This document shows, in pieces, positions 17,915 through 26,820 of a stretch of DNA of 64,000 nt (positions within the stretch are counted from its first letter, which is position 1; the number at the start of each line of letters is the position of its first letter). The notes beneath the pieces were generated by a model that saw only the letters and a program-made list of their open reading frames with translations, was not told the DNA's origin and did no database searches. The stretch spans positions 33,162-97,161 of the forward strand of contig DAOUKM010000010.1 in assembly GCA_034421295.1 (NCBI GenBank), given 5' to 3'. This DNA comes from CAUZIR01 sp034421295. GTDB taxonomy: Bacteria > Chloroflexota > Dehalococcoidia > Lucifugimonadales > UBA2962. The position numbers and the translations under genes were made by a program.

Positions 17915-18286
17915 CTACCGGGGCGGGTCGAGCGGGATGGATGGGTGGAAAGACACCAGCAGATGCCCGGGCAGCTGGCCCGTGTAAGGAGCGAAATGTG
18001 GGCAGTCCTTGGCGGCCTGCTCAAAGGAGGCCTCGAAGATCGCGACGCGTCGATGGAAGTCGATCACCCATTCGTCCGGCCGGTTCCCTATGCCGCGAAG
18101 GAAAATCGGGTGCATGCGCCCCATCCGGTAGCGGGCGGAAACGTCCTGGTCCGTTGCCATCACCTCCTCGAGTGCGGCCTGGCAGACCGCACCCTGGGAG
18201 TCCGGGGTTGTCGATGCTTCGCCTACGCCGATCAGTACGAGAGCGCCGATGATAGCCAGGGCCGGGGCATATGTCCTATTTCTCAT
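17915..18286 (-). CDS. Small secreted protein of unknown function
   Basis: The protein has 123 residues and starts at the ATG at 18286; a longer reading frame would run into the tRNA gene, so it was rejected. Residues 1-24 are a signal peptide (MRNRTYAPALAIIGALVLIG). The mature part has two Cys and the segment PIFLRGIGNRPDEWVIDFHR, and is mostly helical. I do not recognise the family. It lies between the tRNA-Leu gene and the cupin gene, all on the minus strand. Confidence 0.55.
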   Translation of the reverse strand: MRNRTYAPALAIIGALVLIGVGEASTTPDSQGAVCQAALEEVMATDQDVSARYRMGRMHPIFLRGIGNRPDEWVIDFHRRVAIFEASFEQAAKDCPHFAPYTGQLPGHLLVSFHPSIPLDPPR

Positions 18287-18306
18287 CGAGCGTCCAGATG
18301 GCGAGG

Positions 18307-18391
18307 TGCCGGAGGTGGGATTCGAACCCACACGGGCATCTCTGCCCAGCGGTTTTTGAGACCGCCGCGTCTACCATTCCGCCACCCCGGC
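18307..18391 (-). tRNA. tRNA-Leu (anticodon CAA)
   Basis: On the minus strand the sequence folds as a class II tRNA of 85 nt. The acceptor stem is GCCGGGG paired with CTCCGGC (one G-U pair). The D-arm contains GGTAGACGC, the anticodon stem is GCGGT/ACCGC with loop CTCAAAA (anticodon CAA), and there is a long variable arm and a T-arm with GGTTCGAATCCC. The discriminator is A. CCA is not encoded. Confidence 0.93.
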
Positions 18392-18515
18392 GCGTCGTCC
18401 GATTATTGCATGTCCAAGCACCGGACGCCCTAAGGGCGGCCGCCGGTTCCCTAGAAGGTTCGATCGCTGTCGGCCTTTGGAGAGTGCACCGGCGCGGCGG
18501 GCTGGAGGGGCCGCC

Positions 18516-20810
18516 CTAGCCCAGCTTTTTCAGGCGCGCCAGGCTAATCAGCAGGCGCTTAACCCCGTGTCCGTCCTTGAACGCGACGGTCAGCTCAACG
18601 TCCGAAGGGATGGCCTTGACCGCCACCACCACACCCTCCCCAAACTTGGAGTGGTTTACTTTGTCGCCGGTCCTGAAGTTGTCGACCGGCGGACCGGCGT
18701 TGCCATCGGAGTGTGCGGCGGTGGCGTGGCGAGACTGAGCGCGCTGAATGCGCTCGCCGGCAGCGGCCATAACGGGCCGTCGACGCTCGGGCATTCCGCC
18801 CGCAGGGGACGAGGCGCTGCGATCCCTCACCTTCCGCCCCGAAACGCCGTCTGGCACCACGAGATTGGCCGGGATGTCGGCGAGGAAACGGGACGGGACG
18901 CTGGGGCCGAAGTCACCCCTGAATCCCCGCCTGAAGGCACGCATCAGGTACAGACGCCGCTGGGCGCGGGTTACGCCGACGTAGCACAACCGGCGCTCCT
19001 CCTCCATCTGCTCCTCATCCTTCATGGACCTTGAGTGCGGCAGCAGGCCCTCCTCCATCCCGACCATGAAAACCACCGGGAACTCCAGACCCTTTGCCTG
19101 GTGAAGGGTGATGAGCGTGATGGCATCGCCGCGGTCCTCCAGATCGTCGGTGTCCGAGACGAGCGATACGCTCTCCAGGAAGACGGTAAGCGGGCTGAGG
19201 CCTCCCTCGATCTCCTCATCCTCCACGTAAAGAAAGTCCCTCGCCGTCGATCTGAGTTCATCCAGGTTCTCGACACGCTCTGCGCCGCGCTCAAGACCCT
19301 CTACGTAGCGGCGATAGCCGGTCCTTTCGATCAACAGGTCGATCTTTGCAACGAGGTCGAGCTCACTGGCCTCGCCTGCGATGGAGATCATCATCTCCCT
19401 GAACGAGGTCAGCGCCTTGGCCGGCCGCGACGCTATCGATGCTGCGACGGGCGCCCCCTCTCCCCCTTCTTGATCGAGGCTCTCTACCTGGCTCCACATC
19501 GAGGTCCCAGCATTGCGGGACATGCGAGTCAGCTCATCCAGCGTACGCTGGCCGATGCCGCGCTGCGGGACGTTGACTATCCTGGCCAGGCTTACATCGT
19601 CTTCGGGGTTTGCCAGCAGCCGGAGGTAAGCAATCACGTCCTTTACCTCCTGACGCTGGTAGAAGCGCAGGCCCCCTATCAGCTGGTAGGGAACGCCGTA
19701 CCGCACGCACGCCTCCTCAAGGGCGCGCGATTGGGCGTTGACCCTGAACATGACAGCGATGTCGCCGGGCCGGAACTCCCCGCTGCGGGTGAGCGCCTGC
19801 ACTTCACTGAGGACCTTCTGAGCCTCTTCCTGCTCATCGTATCCCTCGGCCACGACCACGGGCGGTCCTTCCTCGTTCTCCGTCCACAGCTGTTTGTCCG
19901 CAAGCTGCGAGCCGGGTCTTATCACCCTCTGGGCGGCGCTCAGGATCGTCTTTGTAGACCTGTAGCTCTGATCGAGGGTGATCTCTGTTGAGTCCGGAAA
20001 ATCCCGCCTGAAGCTGAGGATGTTGCGGATGTCCGCGTTGCGCCACGAGTAGATCGACTGGTCCGGGTCTCCGACGACGCACAGGTTCTTGTGGACGTCC
20101 GCAATCTTTCGCGCGATTTCGTACTGGGCGACGTTCGTGTCCTGGAACTCATCGACCAGAAAGTGCAGATAGCGCCGCTGGTACTTTTCCGCGACGTCAG
20201 GGAACTTGTCCAGCAATTGGTGGGTTCGAAGGAGGATGTCGTCGAAGTCAACGGCCATCGCCTGGGCGAGCAGGGCATCGTAGCGCTCGAACACCCGGTG
20301 AACGATCTCGTCAAAGTAGGAGTCGCGTCTATCGGCAAAGCCGAATGAATCGATCAACTGACTCTTCGCGCCAGATATGGCCGACTGGATTGCGCGCACT
20401 CCCCAGTTCTTGGGGTCCACACCCGCTTCGTTCATGGCCCGCTTCAGCAGTGCTATCTGATCGGCGTCGTCGTATATGGCGAAGTCACTGCCCAGCCCTA
20501 TCCGCTCCCCGTCGCGCCGCAGCACCATCGCGCAGAAGGAGTGGAACGTGGCGGCAGTGAGCTGCTCGGCCCTCTGCCCCAGAAGGCCCGAGAGCCGCTG
20601 TCTCATCTCGCGGGCCGCCTTGTTTGTGAAGGTCACTGCGGCGATTCTCCGGGGGCTGAACCCGCAGGTATCCACCAGGTAGGCTATGCGGTGGGTGATC
20701 ACCCGGGTTTTGCCGCTGCCGGGCCCCGCAACGATCAGCAGGGGGCCTTCGATGTGCTCGGCAGCCTTTCGCTGTACCTCGTTAAGATCCTTTAGAACGT
20801 CAGTTTGCAT
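18516..20810 (-). CDS. pcrA: ATP-dependent DNA helicase PcrA/UvrD
   Basis: This is a 764-residue SF1A 3'-5' helicase of nucleotide excision and mismatch repair and of plasmid or replication-fork processing. It has the Q motif (LNEVQRKAAEH), Walker A AGPGSGKT, motif Ia TFTNKAAREM, DEFQDTN (II), GDPDQSIYSWRNAD (III), QSYRST (IV), TLHQAKGLEFPVVF (V) and EERRLCYVGVTRAQRRLYL (VI). The C-terminal segment GDKVNHSKFGEGVVV is the PcrA-type RNA-polymerase-binding Tudor-like tail. The length is normal. It lies 82 bases downstream of speE on the same strand. Confidence 0.95.
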   Translation of the reverse strand: MQTDVLKDLNEVQRKAAEHIEGPLLIVAGPGSGKTRVITHRIAYLVDTCGFSPRRIAAVTFTNKAAREMRQRLSGLLGQRAEQLTAATFHSFCAMVLRRDGERIGLGSDFAIYDDADQIALLKRAMNEAGVDPKNWGVRAIQSAISGAKSQLIDSFGFADRRDSYFDEIVHRVFERYDALLAQAMAVDFDDILLRTHQLLDKFPDVAEKYQRRYLHFLVDEFQDTNVAQYEIARKIADVHKNLCVVGDPDQSIYSWRNADIRNILSFRRDFPDSTEITLDQSYRSTKTILSAAQRVIRPGSQLADKQLWTENEEGPPVVVAEGYDEQEEAQKVLSEVQALTRSGEFRPGDIAVMFRVNAQSRALEEACVRYGVPYQLIGGLRFYQRQEVKDVIAYLRLLANPEDDVSLARIVNVPQRGIGQRTLDELTRMSRNAGTSMWSQVESLDQEGGEGAPVAASIASRPAKALTSFREMMISIAGEASELDLVAKIDLLIERTGYRRYVEGLERGAERVENLDELRSTARDFLYVEDEEIEGGLSPLTVFLESVSLVSDTDDLEDRGDAITLITLHQAKGLEFPVVFMVGMEEGLLPHSRSMKDEEQMEEERRLCYVGVTRAQRRLYLMRAFRRGFRGDFGPSVPSRFLADIPANLVVPDGVSGRKVRDRSASSPAGGMPERRRPVMAAAGERIQRAQSRHATAAHSDGNAGPPVDNFRTGDKVNHSKFGEGVVVAVKAIPSDVELTVAFKDGHGVKRLLISLARLKKLG

Positions 20811-20892
20811 GCGTCATCAAAATTATAGTAGCCGCTCAGCGAAACAGGGCCCAATGCCCGGGCAGCAGTTGCGACGGGATTCAGAGGAAGAT

Positions 20893-21822
20893 CTAGGGCA
20901 CGTAAAGGGGGGCGTCCCGGGTAATTACCCTGACTTCCCTTTCCATCGCGACGCGCAGGTACTTGGGCAGGGCGAAAATGCCGACATGCGTGGTTCCGTC
21001 GTAAAAGCGCAGGTCGGATGCGACGCGGCGGGCAATGCGTCTGTTTATCTCATCGGCGGACAGCGATGTGGGATCGGGGCCTAGTGATGCGACCACAAAC
21101 CCCCACGTCGTGCCGAAGGCCGGCACAAACGCCTCGCTGCCGTAGACGGACGGGAAGACCATTCTCATGGTGTTGGCGACGGCGGAGTAGCACTGCTCCA
21201 GAAATGCCGGGCCTGTGGGGCCAGACTGTGCGACCACCATTCCGCCGGGGTTGAGCCGGCCCACCAGGAGCCCGTAGAACTCTCGCGTGAAGATCAGGTA
21301 GGCGGGCCCGGCCTCGAGGGGGTCCGGCACGTCGATCACCGCGATGTCGAACCTCTCCTCCTCCCTCTCAAGGTACGTTTGCGCATCCTCGTGGATCAGC
21401 TCAAGGCGTGGATCTTCGAATGATCCCCGGTGGTGATCCGGCAGGTGCCTTTTGCATAGCTCCACCACCTCCCGGTCGATATCGACCATGACCACACGCT
21501 CGACGGATCGGTGGGCGAGCACCTCGCGGGCGGTCGCGCCCTCGCCCCCACCCGCTATGAATACGGTCCTTGGCTGGGGGTGGCTGATCATGGCCGGATG
21601 CACGAGAGCCTCGTGGTAGACGAACTCATCCAGGGCGGTCGACTGGGTTTTATCATCCAGAACCAGGCTGCGGCCGAACAGCGAGGTGTCCTGGATGAGG
21701 TAGTGCTGGTAGTGTGAGTCGCCCTCCGCTATTACGCGTTCGACGCGCTCACCCTGCACGAGTACGGGTGTGATGTACTCGAAATGCCACCGTTCCCCCG
21801 GCCCGATCGGCGGCCCGTCCAT
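20893..21822 (-). CDS. speE: Polyamine aminopropyltransferase (spermidine synthase)
   Basis: This cytoplasmic enzyme transfers the aminopropyl group of decarboxylated AdoMet to putrescine. It has 309 residues. After an N-terminal beta-strand domain come DEFVYHEALVHPAM, the nucleotide-binding GGGEGATAREVL, VMVDIDREVVELCK, and the catalytic DVPDPLEAGPAYLIFTREFY. The start lies 6 bases after the end of speD, so the two form a two-gene polyamine operon. A slightly extended C-terminus is visible; the substrate could be a longer diamine. Confidence 0.92.
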   Translation of the reverse strand: MDGPPIGPGERWHFEYITPVLVQGERVERVIAEGDSHYQHYLIQDTSLFGRSLVLDDKTQSTALDEFVYHEALVHPAMISHPQPRTVFIAGGGEGATAREVLAHRSVERVVMVDIDREVVELCKRHLPDHHRGSFEDPRLELIHEDAQTYLEREEERFDIAVIDVPDPLEAGPAYLIFTREFYGLLVGRLNPGGMVVAQSGPTGPAFLEQCYSAVANTMRMVFPSVYGSEAFVPAFGTTWGFVVASLGPDPTSLSADEINRRIARRVASDLRFYDGTTHVGIFALPKYLRVAMEREVRVITRDAPLYVP

Positions 21823-21828
21823 CCTAGG

Positions 21829-22194
21829 CTAGACCGGAGTCGGGCTGGTGACCGGACCGCGGCTGATCTCGCGGATGGTCGAGCGCTTGCATGCGAGCTT
21901 GGTTTTGATCAACTCGGCGGCCCTGCGGGGATCAAAGTCGGACCCGCAGGTGAAGATGTCGGCGGCGGCATAGCCCCGCTCGGGCCAAGTGTGTATGCAC
22001 AGGTGCGATTCAGCAATGGCGACGACGCCGGTGACGCCCGTGGGCGAGAACTTGTGAAAGGTCTGCCCGATGATGGTTGCGCCGGTCTCCTCAGCGGCGC
22101 TGACCATCGAACTCCTTATGTGTTCGAGGTCGTCAAGGAGATCGGACCTGCAGCCCTCCAGCTCCAGTAGAAGGTGTGTACCGAGCTTCTCCAA
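21829..22194 (-). CDS. speD: S-adenosylmethionine decarboxylase proenzyme
   Basis: The 121-residue class 1B bacterial AdoMet decarboxylase is self-processed between Glu and Ser in AESHLCIHTWPE to give the pyruvoyl cofactor. The catalytic His and Cys follow in the same segment and in ADIFTCG. The start has a GGAGGA ribosome-binding site 10 bases upstream. It provides the aminopropyl donor for SpeE, encoded immediately downstream. Confidence 0.94.
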   Translation of the reverse strand: MEKLGTHLLLELEGCRSDLLDDLEHIRSSMVSAAEETGATIIGQTFHKFSPTGVTGVVAIAESHLCIHTWPERGYAAADIFTCGSDFDPRRAAELIKTKLACKRSTIREISRGPVTSPTPV

Positions 22195-22303
22195 ACAGTC
22201 CTCCTCCAGTCTGCCGCGGCGGCGGTGAGGCCGCCTGCGGTCGGCTATTATACAGCCGCCCTACCGCAGGGCTAATGGAGAAAAACGCAGGCCGATATCG
22301 ATC

Positions 22304-22795
22304 TTGGGCGAAGGATTTCACATCAGGTTGGGCACGGGGGCAGACGTACCGTGCATCTCGGCGATGGCCGACGCTTTCCGCCGTGAGTTGGGGCGCCGAA
22401 AGCCCTCCCGGGACGAGTTCGCCAGGAGAATCAAGGCTCTGATCGACGACCCTGACACTGACTACCTGGTGGCTCTAGACAAGAACGGGGAGTGCTCCGG
22501 ATTTCTGCAGCAGCGATACCGGCGCGACATCTGGACCACGGGAGGCGAGGCGTATATCGAGGATCTATTCGTGGCTCAGGGAAGTCGCCGCCGCGGTCTT
22601 GGTGGACGGCTGGTGGAGGAGGCTGTGGAAAGGGCCCGGGCCCGGGGATGCTCGCTCGTGACTCTCGACACCAACGAGCGAAACGGCCCGGCGATAGCGC
22701 TGTACGAGAGCCTAGGATTCGCCTGCGGCGGCGGCCCGGCCACCGAACTGAGCGGCGGTCGCCAGCTGTGGCTGACCAGACGGCTCGGCACCTAG
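22304..22795 (+). CDS. GNAT-family N-acetyltransferase
   Basis: This is a single-domain GNAT protein of about 163 residues. It shows the N-terminal strand FHIRLGTGADVPCI, then YIEDLFVAQGSRRRGLGGRLV, the acetyl-CoA-binding motif A, and TLDTNERNGPAIALYESLGF (motif B). No in-frame ATG precedes the fold, so the TTG at 22304 is the likely start. The acceptor substrate (amine or protein) cannot be told. It is divergent from speD and convergent with the phosphotriesterase-like gene. Confidence 0.85.
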   Translation: MGEGFHIRLGTGADVPCISAMADAFRRELGRRKPSRDEFARRIKALIDDPDTDYLVALDKNGECSGFLQQRYRRDIWTTGGEAYIEDLFVAQGSRRRGLGGRLVEEAVERARARGCSLVTLDTNERNGPAIALYESLGFACGGGPATELSGGRQLWLTRRLGT

Positions 22796-22913
22796 CCTGT
22801 CCATTCTTGGAGTAGACGCGAAGGCTGAGGGTCTTGCCCAGCAGGTGCTGGACGGTGTGGCTAACCGAGTTCTACGCTCGCCGCAGGGAGACCGATAGCG
22901 GGGGCCGGCATCT

Positions 22914-23969
22914 CTAGCTGAAAGCCAGTGCGGCAGCGGGGTTCCTTACCAGAAAGCCGTCGATCTGGTCCTGGGAATAGCCGCGCTTTCTCAGGCGCGG
23001 CACGATCGACTCGACGATGTGCGCAAAGCCCTTGCCGCCGCTGGCAACGTGCATCTTCTTAAAGCACACGTCCTGAGCAAGCAGTATTCGGTCCCCGTAT
23101 CCCTCCTCCACCAGGAAGTCCAGGGCCGAGAGCCGCTCGCCGTCGGTGGGCATCCTGAGCTCGGCGCCCATGTAGCTCATCCCGCTGTCCTCCGCGCCGA
23201 CGGTGTCGTACTCGAGAAAGCACCCGGTCTCTGCGACCGACTTTAGGACCGCGTTATCGCGGACGGCGAAATCAAGGTGTCCCATGATCACGCGGGTAAG
23301 GTCTACGCCCGCCTCCGCCAGGACCTCCAGGATGGCCATGGGAGATTCATCCACGCCGCCCGGGTGTATCGAGATCGGGGCGCCGGTATCCAGTTGGGCC
23401 TGGGCGGAGGCGCGCAGGACCTTGCGCTGATTGTCGTCCAGCGGGTGAACGTTACCGACCTCGCCGATTACCCCCGACTTGATCCCCGTATCACCCGCGC
23501 CGACGGTGATGTCGGCCACTATACGCTCGTATATTGATTCCTCGGTGCGCTCGTCCATGTCTGGTGGGCGCAGCAGGGGCACGTAGTGGCTGCAGCCCAT
23601 GACGATGTTCATCCCGGTTGCACGGGAGATGCGGGCCAGGGTCCCCGGGCTGCGGCCCAGGTCCCAGTTGGTCGTATCGACCACGGTACCTCCCCCGGCG
23701 AGCATGAAGCGCCTAACCTCGCTCAGGGCCTCCTCCTCGCTGAAGAGTTGCATGAGGTCGCGGTTGAACCACACGATCTGCTGGTAGCTTCCAACCAAAT
23801 CCATCGTGTAGGGCCGGTCCCACAGGCCCCTCAGGGTTGCCTCATCGGGCGTGAATGAGTAGCCGGACATGTCAATGACGAGGTGCTCGTGAGTGATGGT
23901 CACACCCATCGCCGATGGGTCTATGGTTCCCAGCACTGTCTGGACCTTGCCGCTCAGCTGCGAGGCCAT
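22914..23969 (-). CDS. Phosphotriesterase-family metal-dependent hydrolase, copy 1
   Basis: The 351-residue amidohydrolase-superfamily enzyme has the metal ligands H27-x-H29 in ITHEHLVID, GVIGEVGN (Glu in place of the carboxylated Lys of classical phosphotriesterase), SIHPGG and MGHLDF with later His residues, and AQDVC with the catalytic Asp. It has the same length as a clear paralogue at 27615-28670. Members act as lactonases or hydrolases of small organic substrates; the true substrate is unknown. It has an upstream GGAGCAAGA ribosome-binding stretch. Confidence 0.87.
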   Translation of the reverse strand: MASQLSGKVQTVLGTIDPSAMGVTITHEHLVIDMSGYSFTPDEATLRGLWDRPYTMDLVGSYQQIVWFNRDLMQLFSEEEALSEVRRFMLAGGGTVVDTTNWDLGRSPGTLARISRATGMNIVMGCSHYVPLLRPPDMDERTEESIYERIVADITVGAGDTGIKSGVIGEVGNVHPLDDNQRKVLRASAQAQLDTGAPISIHPGGVDESPMAILEVLAEAGVDLTRVIMGHLDFAVRDNAVLKSVAETGCFLEYDTVGAEDSGMSYMGAELRMPTDGERLSALDFLVEEGYGDRILLAQDVCFKKMHVASGGKGFAHIVESIVPRLRKRGYSQDQIDGFLVRNPAAALAFS

Positions 23970-24166
23970 TGGTCTTCTTGCTCCTTTCTCTCAGATCCCC
24001 GGGCGAAGGGTACGGCACGCGCCTTGTGATGCGCCAGCAAGTTGTCAGGCCGCCCCTCAGTCCAAGGGTGTCTCCGAACTCGGGCCACAAGACTCGCGAA
24101 GTTCGTCGAGCCGGGCGGTAAGGGATGTAGGGGGGCTGGTGGGCGTCTGTTCCGGCCGACCGGCGG

Positions 24167-24781
24167 CTACGAGGGGCCCGGACGCCTTCTTCTCAGCCCG
24201 AGACAGACGATACCGAACATCAGCGCTACGGCGGACAGATCAGCCTTGCCCGGCGAAAGTCCGCATCCACCGCTGCCGGGCGTGCCAGCAGGCCCGGATT
24301 CGGGCAGGCCCTCCGGGCGGCTTGCCGAGCCTTCAGTGGGTGCACTCCCCTCCCCCAGCTCAGCCACATCCTCGGTGGCCTCCGAGAGCAGGCGCGTCCT
24401 GCTACAGCGATTGACGTTCAGGTCATCCTGAGCGTAGACGACATAAGAGGCATCCTCTTCGAAGGTGAAGCCGCAGCTGGCGCTATCACGGTTGGTCGTC
24501 AGGTACATCGTCTCGTGGACGGCACCCTTCCATACGGTCTCGACATCGAACTCGATGCTGTAGACACCGAAGTCCGGGGCCTCCGGATCCGGGTCAGACG
24601 CGGCGCCGTCTGATCCGTCCAGGTTAACTATCGAGACCACCCGCCCGGAGAACACCAGATCAGAGCGTGACAACTCCCCGGAAGGCGGACCGGGAGTGGC
24701 GCACTTGCACGCAAATGTGAGATCCGGGTGCACCAGGAGCAGTGCGCCGATCATCGGAATGAGCAGGGCCAGGCGGATCAT
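24167..24781 (-). CDS. TIMP/netrin-like exported protein with C-terminal sorting-like tail
   Basis: The start is set at ATG 24781 (MIRLALLIPMIGALLLV), because a signal peptide begins there; an in-frame ATG at 24823 adds 14 residues. Cleavage would expose CKCATP, the Cys-x-Cys N-terminus characteristic of TIMP/NTR-like domains, followed by DLVFSGRVVSI, VETVWKGAVHETMYL, SCGFTFEEDASYVVYA and NRCSRT. The C-terminus is GSGGCGLSPG, then a hydrophobic helix, then LRRRRPG. This arrangement resembles sortase-like or MYXO-CTERM-type anchoring signals. It is probably a surface protein; the role is unknown. Confidence 0.75.
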   Translation of the reverse strand: MIRLALLIPMIGALLLVHPDLTFACKCATPGPPSGELSRSDLVFSGRVVSIVNLDGSDGAASDPDPEAPDFGVYSIEFDVETVWKGAVHETMYLTTNRDSASCGFTFEEDASYVVYAQDDLNVNRCSRTRLLSEATEDVAELGEGSAPTEGSASRPEGLPESGPAGTPGSGGCGLSPGKADLSAVALMFGIVCLGLRRRRPGPS

Positions 24782-25011
24782 TGCAGAGCGCGGGTCGGGG
24801 GAGGCCGGGAATGTCTTTAACACTGGAAGATCCGGCTATTGATAGATCGACCTGGTGAACTCACGGGCATCTCCGTGATTGCCACACCCCTAGGATACCA
24901 GCGCGGCGCCCTGGACTCTTGCTCAGGGCCAGCTATGTCTTGCAGGCATGGCACCCGCCTGAATGCTCGAGTGAGACCGCACGCAGACGGTCCCCACGGA
25001 GCCAGGAAAAC

Positions 25012-26184
25012 TCAGGCCCGGCTGGCGATCCTGCGCGCCTCGATGGCGATCGACAGAGCATCCTCGACATCCGACGCGATGGCGGTGATGTGGCCCATCT
25101 TGCGCCCGGCCCGAACCTCCGATTTGCCGTAAAGGTGCAGCGATACCCCAGGTACAGACAGGGCGCCGGCGAAGTCGGGATTGCCGCCCGACCGTATCCA
25201 CACATCGCCCAGCAGGTTGACCATGACAGCCGAGCGCGGCATGACCGGATCCCCCAGTGGGAGATTGCAAAGGACGCGCACGAGCTGCTCGAACTGCGAC
25301 GTGGCGCAGGCCTCGATGGTGTAGTGGCCCGAGTTGTGCGGCCTCGGCGCAAGCTCGTTGACGAGCAGGCGACCGTCCACCGTCAGGAACATCTCCACGG
25401 CGAGCAGGCCGACCACGCCCAGGCGGTCCGCGATTGCGCCCGCGAGACCGGCAGCCTCCCGGGCCGTAGCCTCCGGCACTCGAGCCGGCGCAATCGACAC
25501 GTCCAGGATCCCGTTCACATGGATGTTCTCCGCGCAGGGAAACGCCTTCGTCTCGCCGCGAGCGTCGCGGGCGCAGATCACCGACAGCTCCCTTTCGAAC
25601 GGGACGAACTGCTCCAGTATGAGTCCCCCGGAACCTCCGAGCCTGCCGAATGCCGCCTGAGCGTCCCCGGCCGATCGGAGGACGGACTGCCCCTTGCCGT
25701 CATAGCCCATGCGCGCGGTCTTAAGGACCGCCGGAAGCCCGACCGATCCGATCGAGTCTGCGAGATCGTCGGCATTCTCGACAGGCCGGTAGGGCGCCAC
25801 CGGAAATCCCGCCTCGCTGAGCGTCCCTTTCTCGCTGGTCCTGTCCTGTGCGACCCGCAGAACCCCGCTCGACGGGTGCAGCGGCGCCAGGTCCTCAGCT
25901 GCATCTATGGCGCCGGCGTCCACGTTCTCGAACTCGTAGGTGACGACGTCGCAGCGGCGCGCGAGCGCGCGGGCCGCTTCCCGGTCCTCGTAGGGAGAGA
26001 CGATGCAGTCATCGGCGACCTGAGCAGCCGGACAGGCGGGATCGGGATCAAGCACGCTGACCCGATAGCCCATGTGCGCTGCGGCTATCGCGATCATCCG
26101 ACCGAGCTGTCCGCCCCCGATGATGCCGATACGAGAGCCCGGCGGAAGGGGTCGGCCCGCGGATGGACCGCTACGGACGTTCAC
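25012..26184 (-). CDS. purK: 5-(carboxyamino)imidazole ribonucleotide synthase
   Basis: This ATP-grasp enzyme of purine synthesis converts AIR, bicarbonate and ATP to N5-CAIR. It has 390 residues. An N-terminal pre-ATP-grasp domain has GIIGGGQLGRMIA, followed by CDVVTYEFENV, VLKTARMGYDGKGQ, LEQFVPFERELSVI and VNELAPRPHNSGHYTIEAC, the latter with metal-binding and substrate residues. It lies 28 bases downstream of purE on the same strand, and their products act consecutively. Confidence 0.95.
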   Translation of the reverse strand: MNVRSGPSAGRPLPPGSRIGIIGGGQLGRMIAIAAAHMGYRVSVLDPDPACPAAQVADDCIVSPYEDREAARALARRCDVVTYEFENVDAGAIDAAEDLAPLHPSSGVLRVAQDRTSEKGTLSEAGFPVAPYRPVENADDLADSIGSVGLPAVLKTARMGYDGKGQSVLRSAGDAQAAFGRLGGSGGLILEQFVPFERELSVICARDARGETKAFPCAENIHVNGILDVSIAPARVPEATAREAAGLAGAIADRLGVVGLLAVEMFLTVDGRLLVNELAPRPHNSGHYTIEACATSQFEQLVRVLCNLPLGDPVMPRSAVMVNLLGDVWIRSGGNPDFAGALSVPGVSLHLYGKSEVRAGRKMGHITAIASDVEDALSIAIEARRIASRA

Positions 26185-26212
26185 GGTGAGAGCCGATTCC
26201 AGCCGGGCGGCA

Positions 26213-26710
26213 TTAGCCCGGATTCTCTATGACGCCGTCCGCCAGTACCTCCTCGGCGGCCGCGCGGCGGCGCGCCTCAAGGCGCACTCTGAGGTCCGGA
26301 CGAGTGGTCGCAAGCATCTGCGCGGCAAGGAGCGCCGCGTTCACGGCGCCCGCCCTTCCTATGGCGACCGTGGCTACGGGCACTCCCCGGGGCATCTGAA
26401 CTATCGACAGCAGGGAGTCAAGGCCGCTGAGCGCGGCGCTCTCGACGGGAACTCCGATGACGGGCAGGACGGTCTTGGCCGCCGTCATGCCTGGCAGATG
26501 GGCCGCGCCCCCGGCACCGGCAATGATCGCCTCGAGGCCGCGGTCCGCGGCGGACCCGGCGTATTCGAACATCGCATCGGGGGTCCGGTGCGCCGACACG
26601 ATCCGCACCTCGTGGGGAATCTCCAGCTCCGCGAGTACCTCGGACGCGTGGCGCATCGTGTCCAGGTCGGACCGGCTGCCCATGACCACTCCCACCAGAG
26701 GCTTGCTCAA
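26213..26710 (-). CDS. purE: N5-CAIR mutase
   Basis: The 165-residue class I PurE moves the carboxyl group of N5-CAIR to carbon 4. The diagnostic motifs are VGVVMGSRSDLDTM, VSAHRTPDAMFEYA, IIAGAGGAAHLPGM and GVPVESAALSGLDSLLSIVQMP. The length is normal. It is the first gene of the purE-purK pair. Confidence 0.96.
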   Translation of the reverse strand: MSKPLVGVVMGSRSDLDTMRHASEVLAELEIPHEVRIVSAHRTPDAMFEYAGSAADRGLEAIIAGAGGAAHLPGMTAAKTVLPVIGVPVESAALSGLDSLLSIVQMPRGVPVATVAIGRAGAVNAALLAAQMLATTRPDLRVRLEARRRAAAEEVLADGVIENPG

Positions 26711-26820
26711 CTCACTTCCTCCATGCCCTGACTAAAGGTTCGGCCCATGTCACCTCATGCGACCACTACAAGTTTACATTCGCCCTTGAGCGTGAGTCTT
26801 AGAGGCTAGAATTGACCGCC

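Noticed and set aside
18307..18391. tRNA-Leu(CAA) as attachment site of the island
   Set aside because: It lies 3.6 kb beyond the integrase with intact host genes between, and its 3' end was not seen repeated near the island.
24919..26232. Long plus-strand open frame over purK
   Set aside because: Antisense of purK; high GC produces long accidental frames.
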